Of a DNA stretch of 64,000 nt, positions 1 through 9,534 are shown piece by piece (the first letter of the stretch is position 1; each line of letters starts with the position of its first letter). The notes under the pieces are model-generated. The model was not told where the DNA came from. It did no database searches and saw nothing but the letters and a program-made list of their open reading frames with translations. Origin of the DNA: Arthrobacter zhangbolii. Its GTDB lineage: Bacteria; Actinomycetota; Actinomycetes; Actinomycetales; Micrococcaceae. The translations under genes were made by a program, and so were the position numbers. The DNA is taken from positions 2,790,001-2,854,000 of the forward strand of contig NZ_CP094984.1 of NCBI RefSeq assembly GCF_022869865.1. The letters run 5' to 3'.

Positions 1-744
1 TCAGGAGAGCAGGAGGCTGCCCAGGAAATACACTACTGATCCCAGCACGAGCACCGGCGCCAGGCCCAGGGCCAGCTGCCCGGCCGCGTTGGTCTGCCCG
101 TCGCGTGACAGGACCAGGCGGCGGAAGGCCATCACCACGGCGGCGACCACCAGGCCGGAGAACGCAGCTACCGGCCACGCCACGCCGGAAACCACCAGTG
201 CTGCCAGCGCCGCAGTCAGCGCTCCGGCCACCACGCCCAGGGGTGCAGCCATCCGGTCCGGGACGGGTATCAGGGACACGGCCACTGCGGCCAGTGCGGC
301 GCTGCCGGTGACGGTGAGCAGGGCAGGATTACCTGCGGTTCCGGCCAGCCGGTCCGCTGCGACCCAGCCGGAGGCCAGGGCGGTTACCAGGACACCGGAC
401 ATGATGCCGACGATTGATTCCAGACGGTGCGCCTGTCCGGTGCCGCGGAGGAGCTGGATAAGGAAAACAGCCCCCACCCCCACGGCCACGGCTGCCGGCA
501 GCCAGGTCAGCATGGCGGCGGCGGGCGCGAAGTATGCCCCGGCCACGGCGCCGGCACCGACCAGCGCCAGCACAGCGCCCTGGGTCTTGCGCGCCGGTAC
601 GCCGATCAGATGCGGCCAGCAGATTCCCGTGAGGGCCGCGGCCAGCCCGCAGAAGACCGCCACCACCGGCACGGACAGGTAGGAAGCACCCACGATACCG
701 ATAATGGCGAGCGCCGCCGGCACCGCTAAGCTCCATAGTTTCAC
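1..744 (-). CDS. Integral membrane protein of unknown function
   Basis: The 247-residue protein is almost entirely hydrophobic and holds about eight predicted membrane segments separated by short loops. The only clearly polar loops lie near residues 100-108 (GTGQAHRLES) and 212-220 (SRDGQTNA). It carries no catalytic motif that I recognise. The stop codon is at the very first bases of the window, so the gene is complete. It is divergent from the glnR gene that follows, and the shared upstream region is about 140 bases. The N-terminus looks like a normal uncleaved signal anchor. I cannot assign a function; a permease-like or structural membrane role would be a guess. Confidence 0.7.
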   Translation of the reverse strand: MKLWSLAVPAALAIIGIVGASYLSVPVVAVFCGLAAALTGICWPHLIGVPARKTQGAVLALVGAGAVAGAYFAPAAAMLTWLPAAVAVGVGAVFLIQLLRGTGQAHRLESIVGIMSGVLVTALASGWVAADRLAGTAGNPALLTVTGSAALAAVAVSLIPVPDRMAAPLGVVAGALTAALAALVVSGVAWPVAAFSGLVVAAVVMAFRRLVLSRDGQTNAAGQLALGLAPVLVLGSVVYFLGSLLLS

Positions 745-887
745 CCTAGTTATCCTGCCTTATTACGGAGCACAGGTGAAAAGCGACAGGCCCGCGAACA
801 CCCGATGGGTATACTTTCGATCACTTCCTGCCACGCGGATCGGCGAAGATTGTGCCCAATGATGTGCGCCCAACATTCGGAGGACCT

Positions 888-1592
888 ATGTCGCACATTT
901 TGCTCCTGACCAACAGTTCCGGTTCGTCAGTGAACGTCCTGCCTGCCCTGGAACTCCTGAACCATAAGGTGCACGTTGTTCCCGCCGAGCCTACGGCCCT
1001 GCTGGACACCGACCCCTGCGACGTCATCCTGGTGGATGCCCGCCGGGACCTGGTGGGGGCCCGTTCGCTGACCCAGCTGCTCAAGGCTACCGGTCTGGGC
1101 ACACCGCTCATCCTGATCCTGACCGAGGGCGGGATGGCCGCCGTCGCGCCGAACTGGCTCTCCGACGACGTCATCCTGGACACCGCCGGCCCGGCCGAGC
1201 TTGAAGCCCGGCTCCGCCTCGCCTCGGCCCGCACCCCTTCGGAGGCAGAGGAAGCCTCCTCCGAAATCCACGCCTCCGGCGTCGTTATTGACGAGGCGAG
1301 CTACACCGCCCGGGTCAGCGGGACCGCCCTGAACCTGACGTACAAGGAATTTGAACTCCTTAAGTACCTGGCACAGCATCCCGGCCGCGTGTTTACCCGC
1401 GACCAGCTGCTCCACGAGGTGTGGGGGTACGACTACTACGGGGGTACCCGGACGGTGGATGTCCACGTGCGGAGGCTGCGGGCCAAGCTCGGCCCGGACC
1501 ACGAAACCCTCATCGGCACGGTCCGCAACGTCGGGTACCGATTCACCCGCTCCCGTGCGGAAACCGCTGCCTCCGCCAGCCAGGATGCGTGA
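888..1592 (+). CDS. glnR: GlnR-type OmpR-family transcriptional regulator
   Basis: This 234-residue protein has an N-terminal receiver-like domain (residues about 1-115, Asp50 in the DVILVDAR strand) and a C-terminal winged helix (about 130-225) with the OmpR/PhoB pattern [20 protein letters not shown] and [15 protein letters not shown]. The sequence closely resembles actinobacterial GlnR, the nitrogen regulator that acts on glnA, amt and related genes without a dedicated kinase. Mycobacteria place glnR directly before mshD, and the same order is seen here. I chose the ATG at 888 because CGGAGG lies just upstream; a GTG at 852 would add 12 unconserved residues. An ammonium transporter gene later in the window is a plausible target, but I see no clear GlnR box there. 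Confidence 0.88.
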   Translation: MSHILLLTNSSGSSVNVLPALELLNHKVHVVPAEPTALLDTDPCDVILVDARRDLVGARSLTQLLKATGLGTPLILILTEGGMAAVAPNWLSDDVILDTAGPAELEARLRLASARTPSEAEEASSEIHASGVVIDEASYTARVSGTALNLTYKEFELLKYLAQHPGRVFTRDQLLHEVWGYDYYGGTRTVDVHVRRLRAKLGPDHETLIGTVRNVGYRFTRSRAETAASASQDA

Positions 1593-1645
1593 TCCTGCGG
1601 GCTCCGGCCCGCGCCCGCAGGCTGCTCCCGCGCTAGGCTTTCGAC

Positions 1646-2614
1646 ATGAGTGAAGAACAGCAGACAGCCTGGCCGGTACTTGAAACCCGCGGCACCCCCG
1701 AACCCGGGGCGCTGGCAGACATCCTGGAGCTGGCGTCCGCAGCACAGGACTCGGATGGCAATCCGCCCCTGTCCGAGCAGACTCTCGTTGACCTGCGCTC
1801 CGCGGATGCCGATCCCGGCGCACTGGCCGTATTCACCACCTACGCCGACGACGGCGGTTCGGACACCGGCAGCGGCCGCTGGCTGGCCGGCGTCGCCGTC
1901 CTTGTTTCCGATACACCGGGCGGCCCGGGCGTGCTGGAAATGGTGGTGCACCCGAACTACCGCAACCAGGGGGTGGGCACGGCACTGGCAACAGCCGTGC
2001 AGGGCGCGGCCGATGCCCGGCCCGCTGCCTGGTCACACGGAAACCATGAGGCAGCTGTGGAACTCGCTGCCCGGTTCGGATACCGGCCGGTGCGCGATCT
2101 GTGGAAGATGCGCCTGAGCCGCTCGGCGCTGCAGGAATCGCTGCCGGAGCCCGTGCTTCCCGAGGGCGTCACACTGCGTGCCTTTGTGCCCGGCCAGGAC
2201 GAGCAGGCGTGGCTTGCGGTCAACGCCGCCGCCTTCGCGCATCACCCTGAGCAGGGCGGCATGAGCCTGTCGGACCTGCAGGCCCGCATGCAGGAGGACT
2301 GGTTCGATCCGGACGGCTTCCTTCTGGCCGTGGACGGCGACGGCGGAATCCTGGGTTTCCACTGGACGAAGGTGCACCCGGGCACCGCCGGACACCCGGC
2401 CATCGGCGAGGTGTACGTGGTGGGGGTGAGTCCCCGCGCCCAGGGCATGGGATTGGGCAAGGCACTGACCATCGCCGGAATCGAGCACCTGCACCGGGCC
2501 GGACTTGATGCCGTGATGCTGTACGTGGACGCGGACAATACAGCCGCCGTGGCCCTGTACCAGCGGCTTGGATTTGTGCGTTGGGACCAGGACGTGATGT
2601 ACGCCCCCGCCTAG
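1646..2614 (+). CDS. mshD: Mycothiol synthase (two GNAT domains)
   Basis: The 322-residue protein contains two tandem GNAT acetyltransferase folds, at about residues 15-150 and 165-320. Acetyl-CoA loops are visible as [14 protein letters not shown] in the first and [16 protein letters not shown] in the second. MshD acetylates the cysteinyl amine of Cys-GlcN-Ins, the last step of mycothiol synthesis in the cytoplasm; the C-terminal domain is the active one in characterised members. The length matches the family (about 300-320). It follows glnR by 53 bases in the same order as in mycobacteria. The presence of mshD is strong evidence for an actinomycete that uses mycothiol as its main thiol buffer. 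Confidence 0.92.
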   Translation: MSEEQQTAWPVLETRGTPEPGALADILELASAAQDSDGNPPLSEQTLVDLRSADADPGALAVFTTYADDGGSDTGSGRWLAGVAVLVSDTPGGPGVLEMVVHPNYRNQGVGTALATAVQGAADARPAAWSHGNHEAAVELAARFGYRPVRDLWKMRLSRSALQESLPEPVLPEGVTLRAFVPGQDEQAWLAVNAAAFAHHPEQGGMSLSDLQARMQEDWFDPDGFLLAVDGDGGILGFHWTKVHPGTAGHPAIGEVYVVGVSPRAQGMGLGKALTIAGIEHLHRAGLDAVMLYVDADNTAAVALYQRLGFVRWDQDVMYAPA

Positions 2615-2708
2615 CGCGCCCGCAGCTTGTAATGTTGTTGAAGCAGGGCCCGGCAGGGTTATCCGCGCCGTCGGCCCTGCCCCGCCGCCAGTACCTCAGG
2701 GAGACACT

Positions 2709-4934
2709 ATGGATTTCGATACCGCCGCCGAGCCCCGTTCGACCTTTGGGTCTGCCGAGGCCATGTCGGCGCCGCGGGCAACCCAGGACCGCATCGACAT
2801 CCCGGACTTTGGCCCTGCCCTGCTGCCCAGCGGGGACATCTCGCCGGAGCGGTTCCTGGACCGGGAAATCAGCTGGCTGCATTTCAACGCCCGCGTCCTG
2901 GAACTGGCGGAGGATCCGGAGCTGTACCTGCTGGAGCGGGTGAACTTCCTGTCCATCTTCGCCTCGAACCTGGACGAGTTCTTTATGGTCCGCGTTGCCG
3001 GCCTCAAGCGCCGCATCGCCACCGGACTCGCGGTCCCCTCCGCGGCCGGGATGAGCCCCATCGAACAGCTGGAGGAAATCGTCGCAGCCGGGTACCGGCT
3101 GCAGCAGCGCCACGCCGACGTTTTTGCCCGGCAGATCCGCCCCGCCCTGGCCGAGGAACAGATTTACCTGCTCAGCTGGGATGAACTGGATGAGGCCGCC
3201 AAGGCGAACCTGCACAAACAGTTCGCCGCCAAGGTCTTCCCCATTCTGACTCCCCTGGCCGTGGACCCGGCCCACCCCTTCCCCTACATTTCCGGCCTCT
3301 CCCTGAACCTGGCAGTGGTGGTCCGCAACCCGGTCAGCGGCAAGGAGTTCTTTGCCAGGGTCAAGGTCCCGGACCAGCTGCCGCGGCTCATCTCGGTCGA
3401 CGGCCCGCGCGCGGGCAACGTGGCAGGGCGCACCGCCCGCTTCATTACGCTCGAAGACATCATCGCCCAGCACCTGGACCAGCTGTTCCCCGGCATGGAC
3501 GTCATTGAGCACTACACCTTCCGCGTCACCCGCAACGAAGACCTCGAGGTGGAAGAGGACGACGCCGAGAACCTCCTGCAGGCGTTGGAGAAGGAACTGC
3601 TGCGCCGCCGGTTCGGTCCGCCCGTGCGCCTCGAAGTCACCCCGGACATCAACCCGAACATCCGCGAACTGCTCGAGCGCGAGCTGGGCGTGGAATCGGA
3701 CGAGGTGTACGTCCTGCCGGCGCCCCTGGATCTGCGCGGCCTCTCCGGCATCAGCCGGATTGACCGGACGGACCTGCACTACCCCAAGCAGGTCCCGCAC
3801 ACCAACCGGCACCTGAAGGAGTCCGAGACCTCCAAGCCGGCCAACGTGTTCGCCGCGATGCGCCGCCGGGACATCCTGCTGCACCACCCGTACGATTCCT
3901 TCTCCACCTCGGTGCAGGCCTTCCTGGAGCAGGCTGCGGCCGATCCGCGTGTGCAGGCCATCAAACAGACCCTGTACCGCACCTCCGGCGACTCCCCCAT
4001 TGTGGACGCCCTGATTGATGCCGCCGAGGCCGGCAAACAGGTCCTGGCACTGGTGGAAATCAAGGCGCGCTTCGACGAACAGGCGAACATCTCCTGGGCA
4101 CGCAAGCTGGAGCAGGCCGGGGTGCACGTGGTGTACGGCATCGTGGGCCTCAAAACGCACTGCAAGCTCTCCCTGGTGGTTCGGCAGGAGGTGGACGGCC
4201 TGCGGCGCTACTGCCACATCGGTACCGGCAACTACCACCCCCGTACGGCCCGCTACTACGAGGACCTGGGACTGCTCACCGCCAACGAACAGGTGGGCGA
4301 GGACCTCACCAAACTGTTCAACCAGCTCTCCGGATACGCTCCGAAGTCCACCTTCAAGCGCCTGCTCGTTGCTCCGCGCTCGGTCCGCTCGGGCCTGATC
4401 GACCGGATTGAACGGGAAATCGCGAACAAAAAGGCCGGCCTCAACGCCCGGGTCATCATCAAGGTCAACTCCATGGTGGACGAAGCGATCATCGACTCGC
4501 TCTACCGGGCATCGCAGGCCGGAGTGCAGGTGGACGTGATTGTCCGTGGCATCTGCTCGGTACGGCCCGGCGTGCCGGGTCTGAGCGAAAACATCACAGT
4601 GCGCTCGATCCTGGGCCGTTTCCTTGAACACTCCCGGGTGTTCGCCTTCGCCAACGGCGGCGACCCGGTGGTGTTCATCGGTTCCGCTGACATGATGCAC
4701 CGCAACCTTGACCGCAGGGTTGAGGCACTGGTCCAGCTGGCGTCCAAGGAGGATGTTGCGGATCTGGTGGCACTGATGGACCGGTACATGGATCCCGGCA
4801 CCGCCAGCTGGCATCTGGACCCGGAGGGCATCTGGACCCGTTACCACAAGGACGCGGAAGGCAACCCGCTGCAGGATGTGCAGTCCTGGCTGCTCGCGTC
4901 GCGGTCCCGCCAGCGCTCGGTGGCCCGCCGCTGA
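2709..4934 (+). CDS. ppk: Polyphosphate kinase 1
   Basis: The 741-residue protein is a full-length PPK1, which reversibly makes polyphosphate from ATP in the cytoplasm. The N-terminal domain shows [20 protein letters not shown], followed by the head domain and two phospholipase-D-like C-terminal domains. His484 in KTHCK matches the autophosphorylated histidine of E. coli PPK, and His503 in [14 protein letters not shown] matches the second essential histidine. The ATG at 2709 has a GGGAG ribosome site 7 bases upstream. The first 40 residues are a non-conserved extension. Its stop codon overlaps the start of the next gene (TGATG), so the pair is probably translated together, as with ppk and mutT1 in mycobacteria. 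Confidence 0.95.
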   Translation: MDFDTAAEPRSTFGSAEAMSAPRATQDRIDIPDFGPALLPSGDISPERFLDREISWLHFNARVLELAEDPELYLLERVNFLSIFASNLDEFFMVRVAGLKRRIATGLAVPSAAGMSPIEQLEEIVAAGYRLQQRHADVFARQIRPALAEEQIYLLSWDELDEAAKANLHKQFAAKVFPILTPLAVDPAHPFPYISGLSLNLAVVVRNPVSGKEFFARVKVPDQLPRLISVDGPRAGNVAGRTARFITLEDIIAQHLDQLFPGMDVIEHYTFRVTRNEDLEVEEDDAENLLQALEKELLRRRFGPPVRLEVTPDINPNIRELLERELGVESDEVYVLPAPLDLRGLSGISRIDRTDLHYPKQVPHTNRHLKESETSKPANVFAAMRRRDILLHHPYDSFSTSVQAFLEQAAADPRVQAIKQTLYRTSGDSPIVDALIDAAEAGKQVLALVEIKARFDEQANISWARKLEQAGVHVVYGIVGLKTHCKLSLVVRQEVDGLRRYCHIGTGNYHPRTARYYEDLGLLTANEQVGEDLTKLFNQLSGYAPKSTFKRLLVAPRSVRSGLIDRIEREIANKKAGLNARVIIKVNSMVDEAIIDSLYRASQAGVQVDVIVRGICSVRPGVPGLSENITVRSILGRFLEHSRVFAFANGGDPVVFIGSADMMHRNLDRRVEALVQLASKEDVADLVALMDRYMDPGTASWHLDPEGIWTRYHKDAEGNPLQDVQSWLLASRSRQRSVARR

Positions 4935-5902
4935 TGGAAGCAACCGAACCCGGGACCGTGTCGGCGGCGCAGGAAGACATCCCCGTCAAGGTGGTGGCAG
5001 CGGGCGCCCTGTGCTGGCGTGTGCGGGACGGAAAGCTGCAGGTCCTGATGATCCACCGTCCCCGCTATGACGACTGGTCCTGGCCCAAGGGCAAGCTTGA
5101 CGCCGGTGAAACCACCCCGGAATGCGCCGTGCGGGAAGTCCGCGAAGAGGTAGGCATCAACATCACCCTGGGCATTCCGCTGCCGGCGACCGTGTACCCG
5201 GTGGCCTCCGGGATGAAGATCGTGCATTACTGGGCCTCACGGGTTGACTCAGACAAGCCCACCCCGGACGGCAGGGAGGTGGACGGGGTCCGCTGGTGCA
5301 GCCCGGAGGAAGCCGGGGAGTCGCTGACCAACCCCACGGACCGGCTGCCGCTGCAGGAACTGGTGCTCGCCTATGACGAGCAGCGCCTGCACAGCTGGCC
5401 GCTGATCATCGTCCGGCATGCCAAGGCCAAACCGCGTTCCTCCTGGACCCGTGCTGAGGGAGAACGTCCGCTGGTGGCCAGCGGGCTGCGGCAGGCACTG
5501 GCCGTCTCCCGCCTGCTGGTGGCCTGGCGGCCCAAACGCGTGGTGTCCAGCCCGTGGCTCCGCTGTGTGCAGACCGTGCGGCCCTATGTAAAAGCGCAGG
5601 GGACCAAGTTCAAGACCGTTGACGCGCTGACCGAACACAACGCACGGCGCAAGCCGGGCAAGGCCCGGAGCGCCATTGAAGCGCTGTTCGACAAGGCCAA
5701 GCCGGTGGCGGTGTGCACGCACCGCCCCGTGCTGCCGCTGGTCTTTGACACCCTGGCCGCGCACATGCCCGCGGACATGGCCTCCGGGCTTCCGGACAAG
5801 GACCCCTACCTTGCCCCCGGCGAGGCCGTGATCTGCCAGGTCAGCCACGCCGATGAAGGCCGGATTCTTTCCCTGGAAAAGTACCGGGCGTTCGACGACT
5901 GA
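4934..5902 (+). CDS. mutT1: NUDIX hydrolase / histidine phosphatase fusion (MutT1-like)
   Basis: This 322-residue protein joins an N-terminal NUDIX domain (about residues 15-145, NUDIX box GKLDAGETTPECAVREVREE) to a C-terminal histidine phosphatase domain (about 155-320, with IIVRHAKAK containing the catalytic RHG-like histidine). The arrangement is that of mycobacterial MutT1, which hydrolyses diadenosine polyphosphates and 8-oxo-dGTP/dGDP, cleaning the nucleotide pool and limiting mutation. The ATG overlaps the ppk stop codon by one base. Coupling to ppk suggests coordinated handling of phosphorylated nucleotides, although a direct link has not been shown here. The substrate is inferred from the family. 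Confidence 0.88.
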   Translation: MEATEPGTVSAAQEDIPVKVVAAGALCWRVRDGKLQVLMIHRPRYDDWSWPKGKLDAGETTPECAVREVREEVGINITLGIPLPATVYPVASGMKIVHYWASRVDSDKPTPDGREVDGVRWCSPEEAGESLTNPTDRLPLQELVLAYDEQRLHSWPLIIVRHAKAKPRSSWTRAEGERPLVASGLRQALAVSRLLVAWRPKRVVSSPWLRCVQTVRPYVKAQGTKFKTVDALTEHNARRKPGKARSAIEALFDKAKPVAVCTHRPVLPLVFDTLAAHMPADMASGLPDKDPYLAPGEAVICQVSHADEGRILSLEKYRAFDD

Positions 5903-5969
5903 GAGGCCGGGGCCGGGCGCCCGCGGATGCCCCGTTGTTACGCTGTCCCCTGGTGAAGGGGGAAAGCGT

Positions 5970-6794
5970 ATGACGGGTACAACAGAGGACGGCAGGACTG
6001 CGTCAACGGTCCGATCAGGCCCTGCCTATACCTGGTATCTGGCCTATACCTGGTATCTGGCATCCGTCGCAGTGACGATTGCCACCGCCGGTATCGGCGC
6101 CTGGCTCTACCCGGGGCTGCCTCAGTCCCTGCCGGTGCACTGGAACGGTGCCGGGCAGGCGGACAGTTTCGCAGAGAAGTCCCTGCTGTCCGTTTTTGCG
6201 GTGCCGCTGATAGCCCTCGGATTGATCCTGTTCCTGCTGGGCACTGCCGCGCTCGCCCCGCGGCTGGCACAGTGGTCCGGGCAGGTGCGCGATGATGCGG
6301 CAGCGCATGCCGCCAATCTGCGGGCAACCCGGTTCTTTTTGGGCGGCACCACCTTCGCGCTCAGCCTGCTGCTCGCCTGGCTGGCGCTGCGGGGCTGGCT
6401 CCTTCCGCCGGACGGCTCCACGGCCGAATTCCTCCTTCCCACCGTGGCGTTTTTGCTCGCCATGGCGGGCCTGGGTTTCGCAGCACTGCGCCGGTACCGC
6501 CGGGACGTTGCCGCGGCAGGCCGGCCGGTTGACGGAACGGTTGACGGAACGGCGGCCGGGGCAGCCGCCGCCGGAGAACCCGCGGACGGGGATCCCGTGT
6601 ACGACAGCAGCAATTACCGCGCCGGCATCTACACCAACCGCGCTGATCCCCGGGTCCTGGTCCCGAAACGGATAGGCGTGGGCGTGACACTGAATGCCGG
6701 CCGTCCCGCCGGGCTGGCTTTCTATCTGGCGATCGCCCTGATCAGCGTGGCAGGCCTTGTGGCCGGCATCGCTTTCCCCCTGTTTGCGGGCTGA
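5970..6794 (+). CDS. DUF1648-domain membrane protein
   Basis: The 274-residue protein has about five membrane segments. The motif LPVHWNGAGQAD after the first segment is the signature of the DUF1648 domain, also found in the SdpI immunity family. The C-terminal part carries YRAGIYTNRADPRVLVPKR and VGVTLNAGR, typical of the DUF5808-like tail of actinobacterial DUF1648 proteins. The ATG at 5970 follows GAAGGGGGAA. Two short tandem duplications lie in frame: an 18-base unit at 6024-6061 that doubles AYTWYL just before the first membrane segment, and a 12-base unit at 6526-6552 that doubles VDGT. Function is unknown; some relatives act in signalling or toxin immunity. Confidence 0.75.
   Translation: MTGTTEDGRTASTVRSGPAYTWYLAYTWYLASVAVTIATAGIGAWLYPGLPQSLPVHWNGAGQADSFAEKSLLSVFAVPLIALGLILFLLGTAALAPRLAQWSGQVRDDAAAHAANLRATRFFLGGTTFALSLLLAWLALRGWLLPPDGSTAEFLLPTVAFLLAMAGLGFAALRRYRRDVAAAGRPVDGTVDGTAAGAAAAGEPADGDPVYDSSNYRAGIYTNRADPRVLVPKRIGVGVTLNAGRPAGLAFYLAIALISVAGLVAGIAFPLFAG
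6024..6061 (+). repeat. 18-bp in-frame tandem duplication
   Basis: A unit of 18 bases (GCCTATACCTGGTATCTG) is present twice with no mismatch, plus two extra bases. It doubles the residues AYTWYL inside the DUF1648 gene and keeps the frame. The exact identity of the copies suggests a recent replication slippage event. Confidence 0.9.
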
Positions 6795-6813
6795 CCTGTT
6801 CTAGACTGGCCGA

Positions 6814-7617
6814 GTGAGCATTCCTACCCCGTATGAAGACCTGCTGCGTGATGTCATGGCCAACGGCACGCAGAAGTCCGACCGCACCGGTACCGGCACG
6901 CGCAGCGTGTTCGGCCGCCAAATGCGCTTTGATCTCAGCGAGTCCTTTCCGCTGATCACCACCAAGCGTGTGCACTTCAAGTCAGTGGCCCTGGAGCTGC
7001 TCTGGTTCCTGCGCGGTGACTCCAACGTCCGCTGGCTGCAGGAACGCGGCGTCAGTATCTGGGACGAATGGGCGGACGACGACGGCGAACTGGGACCGGT
7101 CTATGGTGTCCAGTGGCGCTCCTGGCCGACCCCCGACGGCGGGCACATTGACCAGATCGAGAAGCTGGTGGAGGGGATCCGGAAGAACCCTGATTCCCGC
7201 CGGCACATCGTCACTGCCTGGAACCCGGCAGAGGTGGAGAACATGGCCCTGCCGCCGTGCCACGCGATGTTCCAGTTCTACGTTGCTGACGGCCGGCTCT
7301 CCTGCCAGCTCTACCAGCGCTCCGCAGACACTTTCCTGGGCGTGCCCTTCAACATCGCTTCCTATGCCCTGCTGACCCTCATGGTCGCCCAGCAGACGGG
7401 TCTTGAACCCGGCGAGTTCATTTGGAGCGGCGGCGATGTGCACATCTATGACAACCACGTCGACCAGGTCCGGGAACAGCTGAGCCGGGAACCCTTCCCC
7501 TACCCCAAGCTGCACATCCGCCGGACCCCGGAGAGCATCTTCGATTACGCCCTGGAGGACTTCGAGGTCCTCGATTACCGGCACCACCCCGGTATCAAAG
7601 CACCCATTGCCGTCTGA
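6814..7617 (+). CDS. thyA: Thymidylate synthase
   Basis: The 267-residue protein is a standard-length ThyA. It converts dUMP to dTMP with methylenetetrahydrofolate as the donor and releases dihydrofolate. The nucleophile is Cys149 in [13 protein letters not shown]. Other hallmarks are [19 protein letters not shown] and the folate/dUMP loop [20 protein letters not shown]. It starts with GTG at 6814 and has no strong ribosome site. The dihydrofolate reductase gene starts 10 bases after its stop, so the two steps of the thymidylate cycle are likely made from one transcript. Confidence 0.96.
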   Translation: MSIPTPYEDLLRDVMANGTQKSDRTGTGTRSVFGRQMRFDLSESFPLITTKRVHFKSVALELLWFLRGDSNVRWLQERGVSIWDEWADDDGELGPVYGVQWRSWPTPDGGHIDQIEKLVEGIRKNPDSRRHIVTAWNPAEVENMALPPCHAMFQFYVADGRLSCQLYQRSADTFLGVPFNIASYALLTLMVAQQTGLEPGEFIWSGGDVHIYDNHVDQVREQLSREPFPYPKLHIRRTPESIFDYALEDFEVLDYRHHPGIKAPIAV

Positions 7618-7627
7618 AAGGACGTTT

Positions 7628-8338
7628 ATGACTGAGTTCCCCGGCACCGCAACGCCAGAGACCGCTGCAGCCCCGGCCGGTTCCACGCTCTACTACCCCG
7701 TCGGCGGCGGCACCGACGTCCGGGGCGCGGACCTGCACCAGGTCCTCCGGGCCCGCGGCAGTGCTCCCGGCAACGGACCGGTTATTGGCCTGGTGTGGGC
7801 GCAGACAGCCGACGGTGTGATCGGGCGGGACGGCGGGATGCCCTGGCACCTGCCTGAGGATATGGCGCACTTCAAGAAGACCACTGCCGGCCATCCCGTC
7901 ATCATGGGCCGGCGCACGTGGGAATCCTTCCCGGCCGCGTACCGTCCGCTGCCCGGGCGGACCAACATCATCGTCTCCTCCCACTCCGGCCTGGCGGATA
8001 CCGCCGAAAACACCGTTGTGGTCCGCTCGCTGCAGGAGGGGCTCGAGGTTGCCCGGACCAGCCCCGGCAGTGAGGAAATCTGGATCATCGGAGGCGCCCA
8101 GCTGTATGAGGCAGCGGTCCCGGTGGCGCATACGGCGGTGGTAACCGTGATTGACACCGCTGCCGAAGGCGACACCTATGCCCCGCATCTGGGCGCAGAC
8201 TGGACCTTCGCAGGTGTCAGCCCGGCTGCCGGCTGGTACACGGCTGCAAACGGCACCAACTACCGGATTGCGTTGTGGACCCGCGACCCGGCCAGGAGTG
8301 ACGTAACCGACCACGACGCCGGGGCACCGCTGACCTAA
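7628..8338 (+). CDS. folA: Dihydrofolate reductase with N-terminal extension
   Basis: Residues from about 52 to the end form a DHFR domain: [27 protein letters not shown], the NADPH loop [12 protein letters not shown]-like segment, and [11 protein letters not shown]. The enzyme reduces dihydrofolate to tetrahydrofolate and serves the preceding thymidylate synthase. The ATG at 7628 follows GAAAGGA and gives 236 residues, longer than the usual 160-180. The first 50 residues include [19 protein letters not shown] and have no counterpart in the common DHFR fold. No better-placed downstream start is evident. It is followed within 10 bases by asd. Confidence 0.93.
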   Translation: MTEFPGTATPETAAAPAGSTLYYPVGGGTDVRGADLHQVLRARGSAPGNGPVIGLVWAQTADGVIGRDGGMPWHLPEDMAHFKKTTAGHPVIMGRRTWESFPAAYRPLPGRTNIIVSSHSGLADTAENTVVVRSLQEGLEVARTSPGSEEIWIIGGAQLYEAAVPVAHTAVVTVIDTAAEGDTYAPHLGADWTFAGVSPAAGWYTAANGTNYRIALWTRDPARSDVTDHDAGAPLT

Positions 8339-8348
8339 ACTGGAACGC

Positions 8349-9482
8349 ATGACTTCTTCCTCCGTTCCCACTGCAGGCTTCGTCGGCTGGCGCGGCATGG
8401 TTGGCTCCGTCCTGATGCAGCGCATGCAGGACGAGGGCGACTTTGACCTGATCAACCCGGTGTTCTTCTCCACCTCCAACGCCGGAGGTGCCGCCCCGTC
8501 CTTCGCTGCCGGCGCGGGACCGCTGCAGGACGCCTACGACGTCGATGCACTGGCAAAGCTGCCCATCATCGTCACGGCGCAGGGCGGGGATTACACCGCC
8601 GAGGTGTTCCCGAAGCTGCGTGCAGCCGGCTGGGACGGGATCTGGATCGATGCCGCCTCGACACTGCGGATGGAAGACGACGCCATCATCGTGCTGGATC
8701 CGGTCAACCGCGACGTGATTGACGCAGGGCTGGCCCGGGGCGTGAAGAACTTCGTGGGCGGCAACTGCACGGTTTCCTGCATGCTGATGGGCCTGGGCGG
8801 ACTGTTCCGCAACGGCCTGGTGGAGTGGGGCACGTCCATGACCTATCAGGCGGCCTCCGGCGGTGGTGCCCGTCACATGCGGGAGCTGCTGAACCAGTTC
8901 GGTGCGCTCAACGGTGCCGTGGCCTCGGAACTGGCGGACCCGGCGTCGGCCATCCTGGAGATTGACCGTGCCGTCCTGGCCCAGCAAAAGAACCCGGAGA
9001 TGGATTCGTCCCGCTTCGGCGTGCCGCTGGCCGGCTCCGTCATTCCCTGGATTGATGCGGACCTGGGCAACGGTATGTCCAAGGAGGAATGGAAGGGCGG
9101 GGCTGAGACCAACAAGATCCTCGGCCGCGATTCCTCCGGACGTATTCCGTTCGACGGGCTGTGCGTGCGCATCGGTGCCATGCGGTCCCACTCCCAGGCC
9201 CTGACGCTGAAGCTGACGGAGGACCTGTCCGTGGAGGAGATCGAAAAGATCATCGACGCTGACAACGAGTGGGCCACGGTAGTGCCCAACACGAAGGAAG
9301 CCACCATGGCCGGGCTGACGCCGGTGGCCGTGACGGGAACGCTGCAGATCCCGGTGGGACGCATCCGCAAGCTGGAAATGGGTCCGGAGTACATCAGCGC
9401 CTTCACCATTGGTGATCAGCTGCTGTGGGGCGCTGCCGAACCGCTGCGCCGGATGCTGCGCATCGCCACCGGAAACCTGTAG
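8349..9482 (+). CDS. asd: Aspartate-semialdehyde dehydrogenase (E. coli type)
   Basis: The 377-residue enzyme makes aspartate semialdehyde from aspartyl phosphate, feeding lysine/diaminopimelate, threonine and methionine synthesis. Key features are the NADP-binding [16 protein letters not shown], the catalytic Cys140 in [24 protein letters not shown], and the late segment [24 protein letters not shown]. Along its whole length the sequence follows the E. coli-type (about 368-residue) subfamily rather than the shorter GATGQVG type I would expect in most actinomycetes. It is not beside lysC, but lies 10 bases after the DHFR gene. The identity is firm; the subfamily statement rests on remembered sequences. 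Confidence 0.95.
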   Translation: MTSSSVPTAGFVGWRGMVGSVLMQRMQDEGDFDLINPVFFSTSNAGGAAPSFAAGAGPLQDAYDVDALAKLPIIVTAQGGDYTAEVFPKLRAAGWDGIWIDAASTLRMEDDAIIVLDPVNRDVIDAGLARGVKNFVGGNCTVSCMLMGLGGLFRNGLVEWGTSMTYQAASGGGARHMRELLNQFGALNGAVASELADPASAILEIDRAVLAQQKNPEMDSSRFGVPLAGSVIPWIDADLGNGMSKEEWKGGAETNKILGRDSSGRIPFDGLCVRIGAMRSHSQALTLKLTEDLSVEEIEKIIDADNEWATVVPNTKEATMAGLTPVAVTGTLQIPVGRIRKLEMGPEYISAFTIGDQLLWGAAEPLRRMLRIATGNL

Positions 9483-9494
9483 GCGCCCGACCGC

Positions 9495-9526
9495 CGCCTG
9501 CGCCCTGCCACCGCGGCGCGCAGGCG
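9495..9526. terminator. Possible hairpin between asd and murB
   Basis: CGCCTGCGC at 9495-9503 pairs perfectly with GCGCAGGCG at 9518-9526. It sits in the 52-base gap between the convergent asd and murB genes. There is no uridine tract, so it is only a possible terminator. Confidence 0.35.
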
Positions 9527-9534
9527 TGCCGTGC

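Noticed and set aside
2220-4943. 907-residue reading frame antisense to ppk and mshD
   Set aside because: It is complementary to well-conserved genes, is His/Val/Gln/Gly-rich in the manner of a GC-rich shadow frame, and has no family features.
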